Source: Coriolopsis trogii (Eukaryota > Basidiomycota > Agaricomycetes > Polyporales > Polyporaceae). Taken from it: a stretch of DNA of 64,000 nt. This document shows, one piece after another, positions 20,805-32,569 of this stretch. The notes below the pieces were generated by a model. The model ran no database searches. It saw nothing but the letters and a program-made list of their open reading frames with translations, and was not told the DNA's origin. The translations under genes were made by a program, and so were the position numbers. The stretch is from the NCBI GenBank assembly GCA_020543525.1, contig JAHYIO010000023.1, forward strand, positions 1,550,001 to 1,614,000. The letters run 5' to 3'. Position 1 is the stretch's first letter. Every line of letters starts with the position of its first letter.

Positions 20805-23636
20805 ATGAGGCAGTTGCAAACGAAGCTGAGCTCGCCGGACGAAGCAGTTGACTATATGTTCTTTTGTCGGCACCAACTTCTGCGAGCACCTGCACAGCGG
20901 CACTTTGCGACCCTCCTCACGACCCGACACGTTCCGCGTACCATAAGACCCCTCAGGCTAATTCCTCACCACCCCACTGCTCATCTATCCAGCTCACACT
21001 CATATCCACCACACTCGACTACCAACCAAGAGCATGCGCTCGTCGACCCGCTCGACAACGAGCACCAATTCACCCATGAACCACTCCAAAGGTCACGCCC
21101 AGGCGACGCAGCAGAAGACCCGCTCAGCCAAGAGGACGTCGCCTGGGGGGATGCGCCAGAACCACCTACTTTCGCGGGCCAACTGACGTTCCCTCCAGAC
21201 TTTGCGCAACATCCCATGTCCTCGTACCTCGCCATTCGCGCCGAGAAGCCCCGCATTTTGCGTAGAGTTGCATTCGACGATTTCAAGCTCGTAGCCCTGG
21301 ACATTGGCGAAAACGGCGACGCGCAGACACGCAACCTCCTGGTGGAAGACGCAGTCGACGCCTGCGGTCGCAAGGCTCGCTTCTACCGGTGGCCCGCCAT
21401 CCATCTTCTGAAGGTCTGGGGCCAGCGCCGTCTCATCTCCAAGCAACAGGCCCTCCATCTTTTGCGGGCCCTCCGTGACGAAGGTCATCTGAGGCATATC
21501 GACTGGCGGGACCGCTTGAAGATCTCCTCAGCGTTGCTCTCGTACCCAGACGAGGACGGCATTGACGGAGAGATACTGGACACAATTCGGCCCTGGCTCC
21601 TTGAGAAGCTACAGGTGGGCGACATCACGGCCAACAAGCGCATCTCGGGAGCTCTCCCCATGTGGGAGAGCACACGCTATGGCAAGATGCCGATGTTTGT
21701 CTGGCCGCTCTATCGTGTTCTCCTCGCACACGCCCGGAGAGGTGAGCAGACGACTGCGTCCGAGCTCATGGCAGTGTTGGCAAACGGGAACCGCCTCAGT
21801 GCTCGTGCTATCGACGATACAGACCTGGACGCGAACGACTATCTGTACACCGTGCTCTCTGTTCTGGTCCGCAGCTGCATGGACTTCCGCTGGTTCACGC
21901 GCGCGTCGCTCCTCCTGACGAGCACCGTCTCTGCCTTGCCGCGTATCACTCCACCAATGGCCAAGCTCGTGGAAGATTGGCTCGTAACAGCACTCGACGG
22001 TCCTCGTGATCAGGATTGCACGGACGCGGCGTCCATGCTGATTCTTCTCTTCCAGCGGGCGCACGACTACATCGTCTCCGACAGAGTCCTCCAATTGTTC
22101 TACAACCAGATGTTTACGTCGAACATGCCCGAGCTCGTCCAGGCTGTATACCGGTGTTCACGAGAAGTCCGGCATCACTCGTACCGTCCTCCGCGCGACA
22201 GCAACCTGCTCTGGTTCATCCGCTGGCTGCGGCTGCAGAAACGCGACGTGCACCTCGCCCGCGTTCTGGCGACACAAATTGTGGACGAGAACGTCCAGAT
22301 CTCGCCATACTTTGGTGGCGCCATCCTGTACAACATCACCGCGTTCGGCTTTGCCACCCAGGCGCGCGAGCTGTGGGAGCGGTGGTCAACCGGGCTCGAC
22401 AGGAAGCTGATCACGTCTATGAGCGCGAACATGATTCGCATGGTCAGCTTGTTCATGAGCGCAGAGGCGGTGGCGAAGAGGAAGGCTATGCGGGCAACAC
22501 CTGCTAGCGTGCTTGCTTCTCGGAGAAACCTACTGCCTGCATGGGCTGTCGGACGTTCAGACGATCAGGCTGAAGACGTCCGGAGGACGGACCAGGAGAA
22601 GGGATCGGAGGCTGGAGCCCAAACCCAAAGCGATTACCCCACATCTGATGCTGCGCCTTCGTCTTCGCCCCCACCCCCGCACGGGATGGTGAGCGCTGGG
22701 TCGCCGCTCACCTCCGACGGGTCTCACCTCCAGGCGTCTGAAGAAGGCAGCGGAGGTAGTGAACGGAGGGCAGAGACCCGGGAGGAGCTCCTCGAGCGCG
22801 CGGCGGACCTCCGACGATTTGCCGAACGTGTGTTCGACGCGTACCACGCGAGCAAGCAGCCTCTGGAGAGTGCGGACCACTACACGCTGACGACGCTGGC
22901 ACGGGGGGCGTTCATGCTGGAGCGTGACGGGCTTGCGCTGGAGACGTTTGCGCTGATGAAGAAGCGGGGGATGCAGTTGGACCTGCACGACCTGAACGTG
23001 GCGCTCGGTGCTGTGGCCAAGGCGGACCCTGCGGCGGGGCTGGTGCGGATCCAGAAGATGGTGGACGCGGGGCTGAGCCCGGACCCGGTCACGTTCGGGA
23101 CGGTCGTGCACTGGGCGATCTACCACGGGGACGTGCCGCTCGTGTCGCGCACGGTGGAGATGGCGCGGGAGCGGGGGCACGAGAACTTTACGCTGCACAC
23201 GCTGACGTCGCTGCTGCACGGGATGGTGTCGCGGGAGTTTGCGCACGAGAGCCCGGCGCGGACGCGGCTGGACGACGTGGAGGAGATCATGGAGACGATG
23301 GTCGAGCTGGGGATCGTGCCGAGCGTGAACGTGGGGCACGACTGCGTGCGGGCGGCGCTGCTGGCGGAGGACCCGCGGACGGCGTTCGCGTTCTGGAAGG
23401 AGCTCGTGAAGGAGAACGTCGAGTGGGACGACCCGGGGCAGACGGAGGAGCGGAGGCGGATCGCGGCGCTGGTGCGGGCGCACGCGAAGGCGGAGTGGCT
23501 GGATGAGGACCGGGCGTTGGTGATGCTGTCCGAGCTGGGGTTCAGCGGGTTCGGGGCCGGGCTGGGGATCCCTGGGGCAGACGACGGGTGGGCGGCGAGG
23601 CGGCGGCGGGGTGCGCTCACGATCGACGGTTGCTAG
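20805..23636 (+). CDS. PPR-like, probably mitochondrial protein
   Basis: A single uninterrupted frame of 943 codons, unusual beside the intron-dense neighbours. A better start is probably the in-frame ATG at 20856 (926 residues). It gives an N-terminus MFFCRHQLLRAPAQRHFATL, rich in Arg, Leu and Ala without acids, as in mitochondrial presequences. The C-terminal third has helical pairs typical of pentatricopeptide repeats: ALETFALMKKRGMQLDLHDL, then GLVRIQKMVDAGLSPDPVTF and a following helix pair. PPR proteins act in organelle RNA processing or translation; the RNA target cannot be read. A low-complexity linker (about 22560-22790) separates the two helical parts. From about 22860 the codons end almost always in G or C, giving a visibly GC-richer 3' third than the 5' part. 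Confidence 0.85.
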   Translation: MRQLQTKLSSPDEAVDYMFFCRHQLLRAPAQRHFATLLTTRHVPRTIRPLRLIPHHPTAHLSSSHSYPPHSTTNQEHALVDPLDNEHQFTHEPLQRSRPGDAAEDPLSQEDVAWGDAPEPPTFAGQLTFPPDFAQHPMSSYLAIRAEKPRILRRVAFDDFKLVALDIGENGDAQTRNLLVEDAVDACGRKARFYRWPAIHLLKVWGQRRLISKQQALHLLRALRDEGHLRHIDWRDRLKISSALLSYPDEDGIDGEILDTIRPWLLEKLQVGDITANKRISGALPMWESTRYGKMPMFVWPLYRVLLAHARRGEQTTASELMAVLANGNRLSARAIDDTDLDANDYLYTVLSVLVRSCMDFRWFTRASLLLTSTVSALPRITPPMAKLVEDWLVTALDGPRDQDCTDAASMLILLFQRAHDYIVSDRVLQLFYNQMFTSNMPELVQAVYRCSREVRHHSYRPPRDSNLLWFIRWLRLQKRDVHLARVLATQIVDENVQISPYFGGAILYNITAFGFATQARELWERWSTGLDRKLITSMSANMIRMVSLFMSAEAVAKRKAMRATPASVLASRRNLLPAWAVGRSDDQAEDVRRTDQEKGSEAGAQTQSDYPTSDAAPSSSPPPPHGMVSAGSPLTSDGSHLQASEEGSGGSERRAETREELLERAADLRRFAERVFDAYHASKQPLESADHYTLTTLARGAFMLERDGLALETFALMKKRGMQLDLHDLNVALGAVAKADPAAGLVRIQKMVDAGLSPDPVTFGTVVHWAIYHGDVPLVSRTVEMARERGHENFTLHTLTSLLHGMVSREFAHESPARTRLDDVEEIMETMVELGIVPSVNVGHDCVRAALLAEDPRTAFAFWKELVKENVEWDDPGQTEERRRIAALVRAHAKAEWLDEDRALVMLSELGFSGFGAGLGIPGADDGWAARRRRGALTIDGC

Positions 23637-24486
23637 CGGGGCCCTGGGCGTCAGTGTGGACGCGACGCGACGTGACGAGGCTAAAGGGACCGAGGCGGGG
23701 TTGAACGGTTCCGATGGAAGGGCTCGCTGGGCTGCTCCGGCGGGTCATGCGATGGGGAAGTCTGGCATCGACCCAAGCGGTGATGGCTGATGATGGTCGT
23801 TGGTGTTCACGTGCATGGACGACTGTGGACGGCCTCCTGGCTTGGGCGGGCGAGGACGATGACGACGGTCGGACGGGTATTGCGGGGAGACCGCCGGGTG
23901 GGAGGAGTGGTAGAATACCATACGTGCAGCTGTGTGTCGTAATCCATAGAGATTGAACGGGGATCGGACAGCATTGTGGCGCGTGTGTTGGACGGAGGGA
24001 GGCCAACTCTGATTGAGACAGCGATCGCCGCGAATGGGCAGGGGGGCCCGGCACAGGGGGCGGAGGTGGGCCCGGGGTTGTGCCGGGTGTGGAGCGGTGA
24101 CCCCGTGAGGGAGGGTGGGAAAGAGGGGGAGTGGCAGCCTGATTCGGAAGACTACCGTGGACGGTGGCAGATGGGAGATGGCACTCGCACGCATCTGTGC
24201 TGGGCTCGAGAAGCAAGGGTGACCGGGCGGGAGACAGAACGCAGGCGAAACACGCGAACAAACAAATACTTGGCCCTCCGCCGTTCAAAATCAAGCCAGC
24301 TCGTTTGTCTCGCCCGCGCCGACCCCCACCTCCTCCTCGCGCGGCTCTCACTCTCCTCGTTGCGCGCATATACCCACCTGCGCCTCCTTCCCCGCCCTCG
24401 CACCCGTCCTCCGTCCCAGCCAGCGCTTCCCCTCCCCTGTCTCCACGCTCACGCCCGTCCCTTCCACGCCCCCGATTCCCTCCACC
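23637..24486. promoter_or_regulatory. Upstream region of the Zn2Cys6 regulator
   Basis: 850 bp. From about 24300 to 24486 the plus strand is strongly pyrimidine-rich (CT-rich), typical of a fungal promoter and 5' leader before the ATG at 24487. Upstream GTGG-rich stretches are low complexity. No specific operator is claimed. Confidence 0.45.
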
Positions 24487-27400
24487 ATGCCCTCCGCACG
24501 TACAAAAAAAGAACCAAACTCGCCCACACCCCCTTCCGACGATGCGGGTCCCAAGGACGCGTCCGAAAACGGCAAGATCAAGAGAAAGTCAGTCGTCTTT
24601 TTCCCGACGTTTCCCCGCTCCCTTCAGCTCGCCCCCTGTTCCTCCCCCGCTTCCTCTCCCTCTTCGTCTTTCTACCCCGCACCTCTCCCCTGCTCTGCCC
24701 CTCTTCTTTCCCCTCAGACGCACCCCGCCATGTTGTGTCATTTTCCCCGCATTCCGACGTTCACAAACTGACTCTCTCCACCCCATGTTCTTCTCCAGGC
24801 GGCAATCCCAGAGTACGTCCTCGGCCCTCTCTCCCGTCCCCCGCTCCTCGTCTGACACTCCTTCCAGGCTGTGATGCCTGTCGTGCGCGCAAGGTGAGGT
24901 GTGCGCGCGAGAATCCCGACGATCCCAAGGGATCTTGCAAGCATTGCATCACCCTCGGCATCCCATGCACATACGATTACCAGCCCAAGAAGAGGGGTCC
25001 CCCGAACCTGTGAGTCGTCGCGCATAACGTCGTTTCTGCCCCGAGATTGCCAACACACGAGCCTGCGCTGCGCCACGCGACGCGTTTACAGGTACCTCCG
25101 CAGGCTCCAAGAGGCGGCAGCCGCGGCCGCGGCCGCGCAACAGCAGGAAAACCAAAACGGCTCCGATGTTCCCCATTCTCCCTCATCGACCTCCCAGACC
25201 GCGACGAGTCCGACACAGTCCGCGCTTACGCCTCCTGCCCAGGTGCCGTCCTTCCTGGAGCCGTCGCTCAACTCTGTCCCGTCCGCTGTACACACGGCGG
25301 CGTTGCCGCCCTCGCGCTACCCTATCGCAGCTGATGGATTTCACTCGCAGTTTCCCCCTCTGTCGATGTCCGTACCGTCCACTTTCGGAAACTCGCGAGT
25401 TCCGGAGCAACTGGCGGGAACGATGAACGGCATGAACGGCCGCTCACCGGGGAGGACGGACGAGCCTCAGCCCTATGGCTCGCCCTCGGACCAGTTCAGT
25501 ACGTATCCGTTGCATAACTGGTCTTACAAGCAGCACCAGGCTCTCTCAGTTCTCCCTCCCTCCGCCATTCCCCCACTGTCATACTATTACCGCCCACATC
25601 GACTGGAGGACGTCGCGCCGCGCGACACGATCCTCCTCATCATCGCGCTCTTCTTCGACTTTGTATACCCACTAACGCCCTGCGTTCACAAGCCGTCCTT
25701 CATGGCGGACGTGCATTCGCGGCGGGAGGAGCGTGACCCGCTATTTTTCGCGCTCGTCATGTCCACGGTAGCATCCACCCTTGTGCAGGTCCCAAGGTCT
25801 TACCTCCCAATGGAGCGTCACGCGGTCCGAAAGCTAGCGCAGACCTGCCATGAGGCCAGTCGGCATATCTCCGTCGCGTCTTACGACCCGCCCACGTCCA
25901 TGCACGTCGTCATTCGGTACTTGTGAGTGCTCGAAATACTGCCCCGTCTCACACGCGTCCGTTTCTCAGGCCCATAACCGTCCCCTCCAGTGACTGCGTG
26001 TACCACTTTTGCGAAGGCCATGACGCAACGCAGCATGCAGCGTTCGGCGAGGCGGCTCACATCGCCGTCACTCTGCGCATGCACGAGGAGTCGTCGTATG
26101 AAGGGCTCGACCTCATCGAGTGCGAAGTCCGTCGAAGGACGTTCTGGTTACTATTTGGGGGTAAGCATCCTCCTTTCCCGGGATCCTGCTGCGTGGTGAT
26201 CAGCCGGAGAAACTCTATCCTAATCGATGCTCACTCCTTGCCCCCAGCGGATAAATCCATGTCCATCCTGCTCGGTCGTCCGATCTGCCTCCGAGACGAG
26301 GACACCACGTGTAACTTTCCACGCGAGCTCGACGACGAGTAGTGAGTGACCACGCTCTATCCGACTCGTGTCCGAGAATTAACCATTGCGTTTCCCCGTG
26401 GCGTGCACCGCTGCTTTGCTCTCATGGCACGCCTCCTTCCTTTGCAGCATCACGCCGAGCGCATACCTCCCGCAGCCGCACGGGAAGACGGCGCTCGTCT
26501 CCGGGCTGAACTACATCTCGCGCATCTTCGCGCTCCTGGGCGAGATCCTCGTCCGGATCCGGGTAGACAAGCGCTCGCCGCCGCAGGGCCAGTTCCTCAC
26601 CGCGCGGCTGGAGGAGGTGCAGGCGCTGCACTCGCGGATCGTGTCTGCGCTCGCGCACGCGCCCGAGCCGCTCCGGCTGAAGCCGGCGCATTCGCAGTCG
26701 CAGATCCCCCTCGAGTATGGCGGGGCCGGGTTCCGGCAGGCGGCGTTCACCGAAGTGAAGGACTTCTTTGATAACCCGAACGCGTCCCGTGCCAACGCGC
26801 TGAACCCGTTCCTGGTCATGCAGGCGAACCTGTATGTCACGCAGGTGAGCAGGAGGCAGGGCTGTGTCTGACTTGCCGTTTTTTGACGTGTCTGCTTTGG
26901 GCTTGGGGTTTCGGTAGCAATTGGTCCGGTTCGTGATTGAGCAGTATCGCGACGAGTTGATCACCTCGCTGCAAGGAAGCGTGGATGACCATCGGGTCGC
27001 AGAAGACCGGGAAGCGGTCGCGAGCGACCTTCTCAACATCCTGCACAGGTGCGTTCGGAGTGGCTTCACGCTTGCACATGCACGATAGCTGACATGCGCA
27101 TTGTGTCCGCGGCTGTCCAGTATCCCGATCCAGTCCATCGCCACGAACGGGCCGTCATTGGTGAGTGAGAGAGAAGAGAGGATCTGCAGCGTTCTGGATT
27201 CGGTCGGGGAGCCAGGCCGTTGGGTTCTGGTCTCTCCGTTCGGAGCGGTTCGCCCTTGGTCCTCGTTCGGAGCGAATGAATGTGCGAAGTGCGGAGGCTG
27301 ACGAATGGCGGGCGTGCGTGCACAGGTACACAAGGTCCGATTCGTTGCTTCCACACTGCTGGACGCGGTGCGGAAGGCGGAGACCGCTCCCGCGTCCGCG

Positions 27401-27682
27401 GCGCGTGCACATGCATACCTCTGTGAGTTCTTCTCCCTTCCTTGGCACTCTGGTTTTGTTACTTTCGTGTTCGCCTGCGGTCACCAGTTTTGTTTGTGTT
27501 GGGGGTTTTGGTTTTGATATTGCCGATACCGAGGAGCTGGACTGACTGGCTGCGGCCTTCCTTCGTGTCTCTCTGCAGGGGACTTTTTGTCCATCTTATC
27601 GGAGATCGAAAGGAACTATCTATTGGACGACGAGCGGGACGGGCCGTCGAACGACAGCGGCATGCCCCTCATGGGCAACTGA
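24487..27682 (+). CDS. Zn2Cys6 fungal transcription factor
   Basis: Exons: 24487-24587, 24799-24812, 24868-25009, 25092-25922, 25991-26160, 26248-26341, 26448-26844, 26918-27048, 27121-27160, 27326-27422, 27579-27682; 706 residues. The zinc cluster is CX2CX6CX11CX2CX6C with Cys at 40, 43, 50, 62, 65 and 72 (CDACRARKVRC...CKHCITLGIPC), followed by the basic linker KKRGPP. A polyalanine and polyglutamine run comes next (8 Ala, 3 Gln, near 25115), then a Pro/Ser-rich stretch. The middle region matches the fungal-specific regulatory domain: PLTPCVHKPSFMADV, FCEGHDATQHAAFGEAAHIAV, RRRTFWLLFGADKSMSILLGRP. Exon 2 is only 14 nt. The regulated pathway cannot be told from sequence, and neighbours do not form a metabolic cluster. 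Confidence 0.93.
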
Positions 27683-28713
27683 ACGCGAACCCCAACGCGA
27701 ACTCGAACTCGAAGCTGGGTCGGAGCCGGGAGGCATCTATAACCCCCGTACATTGCTCCACTTCGGACCTCGCTTCTCGACAGTCGAAGCTCCTCGTCGT
27801 CTGCCCCGAAGAGTGTCGAAGCTACCCGTCTGGTATCTGGACAGTTTTTGTTCTCGCAGACGCTGACGTGCCCCACTGCCTCTGGATTTCCCATCTCGTC
27901 TTTATTGAATATGTCCACGGTGTGGTGTGTATGGCTCTGGCCGGGATGGGTGGGAGGAGGCCCGGCCAGGCCGTGATGTCCGTCGCTGTTGTTGTTGGTT
28001 TACTTGACTTTATTGCGAGCGGCGCCTGGGGCTGGACGCCGTTGTCTCAAGCGGTGCACGGATGCTGCTCCGGGGCCTGCTGCTGGTGTTGGAGTGTGTG
28101 GGTGGTGGATCTATAGCTTAATACCTACTGGATGTACTCCTAGTGTCGCTGTGCTCATGCTCATCTGGCTGTTTGTATTATTACTCCGTAAACCGAATAC
28201 CATGCATCCTCCTCCCCTTCACCAGATCTAACTCCGTATGTGGCGGGTTCGGGCCTGTGTCTCTTCCGTATGTGTCGGAAGAGTGCGATCGTCGCAAGCG
28301 GAACGGATGAAGACATCCGTTATCCCGACTGACGAGAGATGGACAGTCAATGTCGGAAGTGGAAGGCGAGGCTGTCGAGTCTGGAGGTGAAGCTACTACT
28401 GGTGAGGACTGCAAACGTCTGAACCTTGAACGACCTTCGCGATGCTCTGGGCACATGGTTAGGGCTTGCGTTGCGGCAACAGCCGAGATTAGGCAGAGCG
28501 CGTCCCGAAAAGGAGATTCATAACGACGTCGACGCGCGCTGAAAACCCATTCCTCGTCTTGACCAGCGACCGCCATCTTCCGACTTCGCCTTTGTGCCCG
28601 TCCAGGCCGAAATCCCCGAGCATTACTTACGAGTGTTTCGCACGCAGGCAGTCTCGTTGAACAGGCGAGAGCAGCGAACTTCTGTGGAAGAACACAAGGT
28701 TGTTAGGCCAAGA
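27683..28713. other. Intergenic region
   Basis: 3' flank of the regulator gene and upstream region of AOS1, both plus strand. Small frames only. Nothing further recognised. Confidence 0.4.
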
Positions 28714-31260
28714 ATGGCGACAAGTGATCCAGGAACGAAGAGCGTCCCGCTCTCCATCACTGAAGGTTCGTCCTTGTACCGGCACTCACGCTTTTTCTGT
28801 GCAACTATACTATCTCAGTCTGCGCGGGCGCGGGCTAGGCGCAAATACAAAGCAGAAAGGGGGCTGTCTCCACCTAAAGCCTCCGAGCGCCCCCAAACGC
28901 ACCTGCGCCCCGCGACCGTGATAGTTGCATGATTGTCATCAATCGCATCCGCAGACGTATGCTCTTCCATTGCATGTGGGCGCGCGCGTCCCTCCTCTGC
29001 ATATCTAAACCCGCGTGATTCCTGCTGTCGATCTCACGCCCCTTTCCGTTCTGTCTGCGCAGATGAAGCGGCCGTGTATGACAGGCAAATCCGTCTCTGG
29101 GGCCTGGAGGCCCAACAAAGGTGCGCGCGTCCCTCTGGCACACGTGCCACCCCCGCCTTCTGTTGTAGCTCTTCTCGGCTCTGCGCTGTCGTCACTTGCT
29201 CGCTGCTTCAGGCGCCGTGTGTGCGCGAAGCTGTCTGGCCCAACTACACCCGACCTGTTCTCTTGTCGCGCGCGACGCGAGCAGTGCGGTCATACGTGCT
29301 CTCATTGGCGCGCGTCGTATCATCTGTCAAGGCTCGGACCCGTCAGCAGACGGTCCATGAGACTTGCAGATGGGCTTCGCAGCGCTCGGCGGGACATGCC
29401 TTGTGCTATGCTTAGCACTGGGTCATGCTGTCCTGGGCAGAGTGAGAAGCACGAGAGAGAGAGAGAGAGCTAATGTCCGCTTTGTGACGCAACAGGATGC
29501 GCAACGCGACCATCTTAGTGGTCCGCCTCAAAGGCGTTGCTACCGAGGCGATCAAGAACATCGTCCTTGCGGGCATAGGCAAGCTCGTTGTGGTCGACCC
29601 GGACGAGGTGGCCGAGCAAGACCTAGGCGCCGGCTTCTTCTACCGGGATGAAGACGTTGGCAAAAGGGTGAGAAGGATACGAGCGGCCCGAGCAGGCTTC
29701 CAACTCGACGCTATATGACATGGGGAACCCTGCCGGTGCATGTGCCAGAGAGGATGGCCATGTGCTCTGCGCCGAGTGCTGTCGCGTCCACAGTGACGTG
29801 AACAAGAACACTTTGTGCAAGGACGTCCTGCCATGAGTTACAAAGTGGTGGATCCACGTTGCCGTATGTGACAGCCCGTGCCGAATGCGCTGTGCATAGT
29901 CTGCCTCGACAGGCAAACGCTGCCTCAAAGCCTGTCTCCTGGTATTTCTACTCAGCGTCAGAGGGCAAGCCTGGCTCTCACGTACGCCGTGAATGTGGTC
30001 TAAATACTGCGCACCGTGTCCACTTTCAGGCGGCCGAACCGTTCTGCAGTCATAGTTCTCATTGCTATTACGCGCGCTCGGTCACGCAGGTCGTACGTGC
30101 AGGAACGTATGCTGTGCCTTGGGCTGGCGCTTGGTTCCTTTCGCCCCGTTCGCCTGCACGCTTCCGAGTACTGATCACAATGTCTCGCAGAGGGTGGATG
30201 CTGCAAAAGCCAGGATAGAGAGCCTGAACCCTCTCGTCGCGGTGGACACGATCTCAGACCCTGCTTCGCTCGAAGATGGCACCTTGGAGACTCTCCTCGC
30301 TGGGGTTGACATGGTCTGCGTCACCGACATGGACCGGAGCAGTCTAGTATGTACTCTCCGTCGAGATTTGCTATCGTGAGGTTGGTTGAACGCAAGCACC
30401 ACTGCATCACGCTCTAGGTGCGCCTGAATGACACATGCCGTAGGCTCAACACCCCATTTTATGCTGGTGGGACATATGGCCTTCTGGGTTACATCTTCTG
30501 CGATCTCCTCCAGCATGACTACATTGCGCCGTACGTCGTCTACCGTCACACTCACTCTTGGCCCCAAACGATCTGTCACTCAAACTCATCTCCACCATAC
30601 GCGACAGTGACCGCTCAGCACAGAAGGACGCTGCGAAGAACGTCAAGAACACTGCCGTCTACGTCCCTCTGAGCACAGCGCTCCAACATCGCTGGTCGGG
30701 GATGACACGGCGACAGACAAAAGAGGTTAACCCCGCGATACCGTTCTCCGTGCTCGGTGAGTCGGTCATCTAACCTTCACGGTGATCTGATGCTAACCGC
30801 TCACGACCGCATGGGGCTACCAGCTGTATGGGAGTATCAAGCTACCCATGGGGGCTCACTGCCGGACGATCCGATGGCAGCGCAGGAGCTTGAGGAGATA
30901 GCCAACAAGCTTATCTCCGCAGCGGACGTCAACAAGCAGGTCCTACCCAACATCCCGCGAGAGCTCATCGAGTACGTCTCTCGTACTGTGTCCGCGATGT
31001 TGCCGCTGATAGTGATCGTGCTCTGACCCCCGGCGCCCGGTCTCTTACCTGAACGCCCAATCGGACTTCTCTGGTGCCCCGATAGAACCCTGGCGACGAC
31101 GGCGGCGCACGAAATGTCCCCTGTCTGCGCAGTCGTCGGCGGCCTGCTCGCGCAGGATATCCTCAAGGCCCTGGCTGCCCGTGAGCCGCCCATCGCAAAC
31201 TTCTTCACCTTCGACGGCAACCTGGGCGGGGGTACTGTGGTCAGGATGTCGATGCCGTAA
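28714..31260 (+). CDS. AOS1: SUMO-activating enzyme subunit AOS1 (SAE1)
   Basis: With UBA2 it adenylates SUMO and passes it to the E1 cysteine; AOS1 itself has no catalytic Cys. Exons: 28714-28765, 29063-29120, 29496-29667, 30191-30346, 30418-30530, 30608-30756, 30824-30971, 31086-31260; 340 residues, close to family size. Exon 1 (MATSDPGTKSVPLSITE) joins DEAAVYDRQIRLWGLEAQQR, the classic AOS1 start of the ThiF fold. Further matches are IVLAGIGKLVVVD, GGTYGLLGYIFCDL and the C-terminal SPVCAVVGGLLAQDILKAL with NFFTFDG. The first three introns are long for this genome (297, 375 and 523 nt). The Ulp2-type SUMO protease lies 21 kb downstream. Confidence 0.94.
29453..29469. repeat. (GA)n microsatellite in AOS1 intron 2
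   Basis: A perfect GA run of 17 bases within the 375-nt intron 29121-29495. A simple-sequence repeat and possible length polymorphism. Confidence 0.85.
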
Positions 31261-32569
31261 AACCCGAGGAAGGTATGCATGGCACACCTTGGTGACAAGC
31301 GAGCGGTGAAAAGTGAAGCGCTCAAGGCAGATCGAACGAAGACGAGCCCCCCAGACTTGAGGCTGAAGAGCAGAGGTCTCCTGGCAGTGTGTAATCTCCC
31401 AGTGCTCATGGAGTGTATTCCGACGGTGTATATCCGACCATTTTGCGATCGTTCTCAGTGCTCGGTCTCTAGCCCATGCCTTGTAACCCGATGAGACAGA
31501 GACGGCGGCCGAATGAACGCACTCGGGTCGCGTATCGGTGAGTCCGATTTCGTCATATTCCTCTCTTCTCCAGCCGTATTGCAACCTCTTCTGCTGTCAT
31601 ATCTCCACATTCAAGCCTGCCGATTGGGGCAAGATGGCAAAAACCACTCCTAGAAGCTATACATGGTTAGCGTGTGAGGGCGGAAACAAGCTTTCTATTG
31701 CGATCTCTATCGCCCCCCACACACGCACACCCGAGGCTGACCCGACATACCCCAACGAGCACGGACACAGGGCAAACGAACGTACATCGCCGATCTGTCG
31801 CGATCAGGTCTCATGGCCTCCAATGCAGTCCGTGGGCATGTCCCATTGAAAATTTTGTATTGATGTATATGCTCTATACCCCACTGGGGTCTCGCTCAAT
31901 GGTGGTGGGGAATGCGGGACCCCACGGGTGCGTGCTTCGCGGGATAAGCGTCGGATAAACCCTGACCGACGGAGAGAGGCGTGGCGTACTAGTGGGTGAG
32001 TTGCGCAGGACGAGAAGTTCTGGAGTGGACAATGCGGTCGCATCGTCTGCGCAATGACACGGTAAGACGTCAGCGACAGGGCACTAGACCTGTCCAACTC
32101 AAACATTGCCTGCGTTTACGTGGAGGTTCTCAACGTCGGCGAGCTTCGCATCCGTTCAGTGTCGTAAGTGCTTCGTGTCTCTTCGCGTGCATACATTTTG
32201 CTTTACGATTTGGGCCTTTGCGTACCTGCTCTATCCACGTTCTCTATTGCGTCCCCAGAGTCTCCCCCTGGCACAGAATTGAGCCGCATGTCGTGACCCT
32301 CCGCCCCTCCCACTGGTTGGAACACACCACAGCGGGAAGACGGTCACGGTGGTGGCCTTGATGATGTCCCGTTCGCGCCCGACCCGACAGATATCCGCAT
32401 GGTGTGATTGCGTGCCTCTCCAGACTGCTCAGCACCGTTCAACGATCAAGGTTTTGCGTTTTGCAAATGACATACTCTCCCACCTTCCACCTTGGTCGGG
32501 AATACTGGTATTCGAGTAGCAAAGCACCCGGACACATTCTACACATTTGCACAGTCCCATCCGCACCGC
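31261..32569. other. Intergenic region between convergent genes
   Basis: 1.3 kb between the AOS1 stop and the stop of the minus-strand Mur-ligase-type gene. Larger than needed for two 3' ends. Only short frames are seen, none of them supported. Confidence 0.4.

Noticed and set aside
22557..23483. A 308-codon minus-strand frame rich in Arg, His and Pro
   Set aside because: Antisense to the GC-rich 3' part of the PPR-like gene. High GC removes stop codons; composition is not protein-like.
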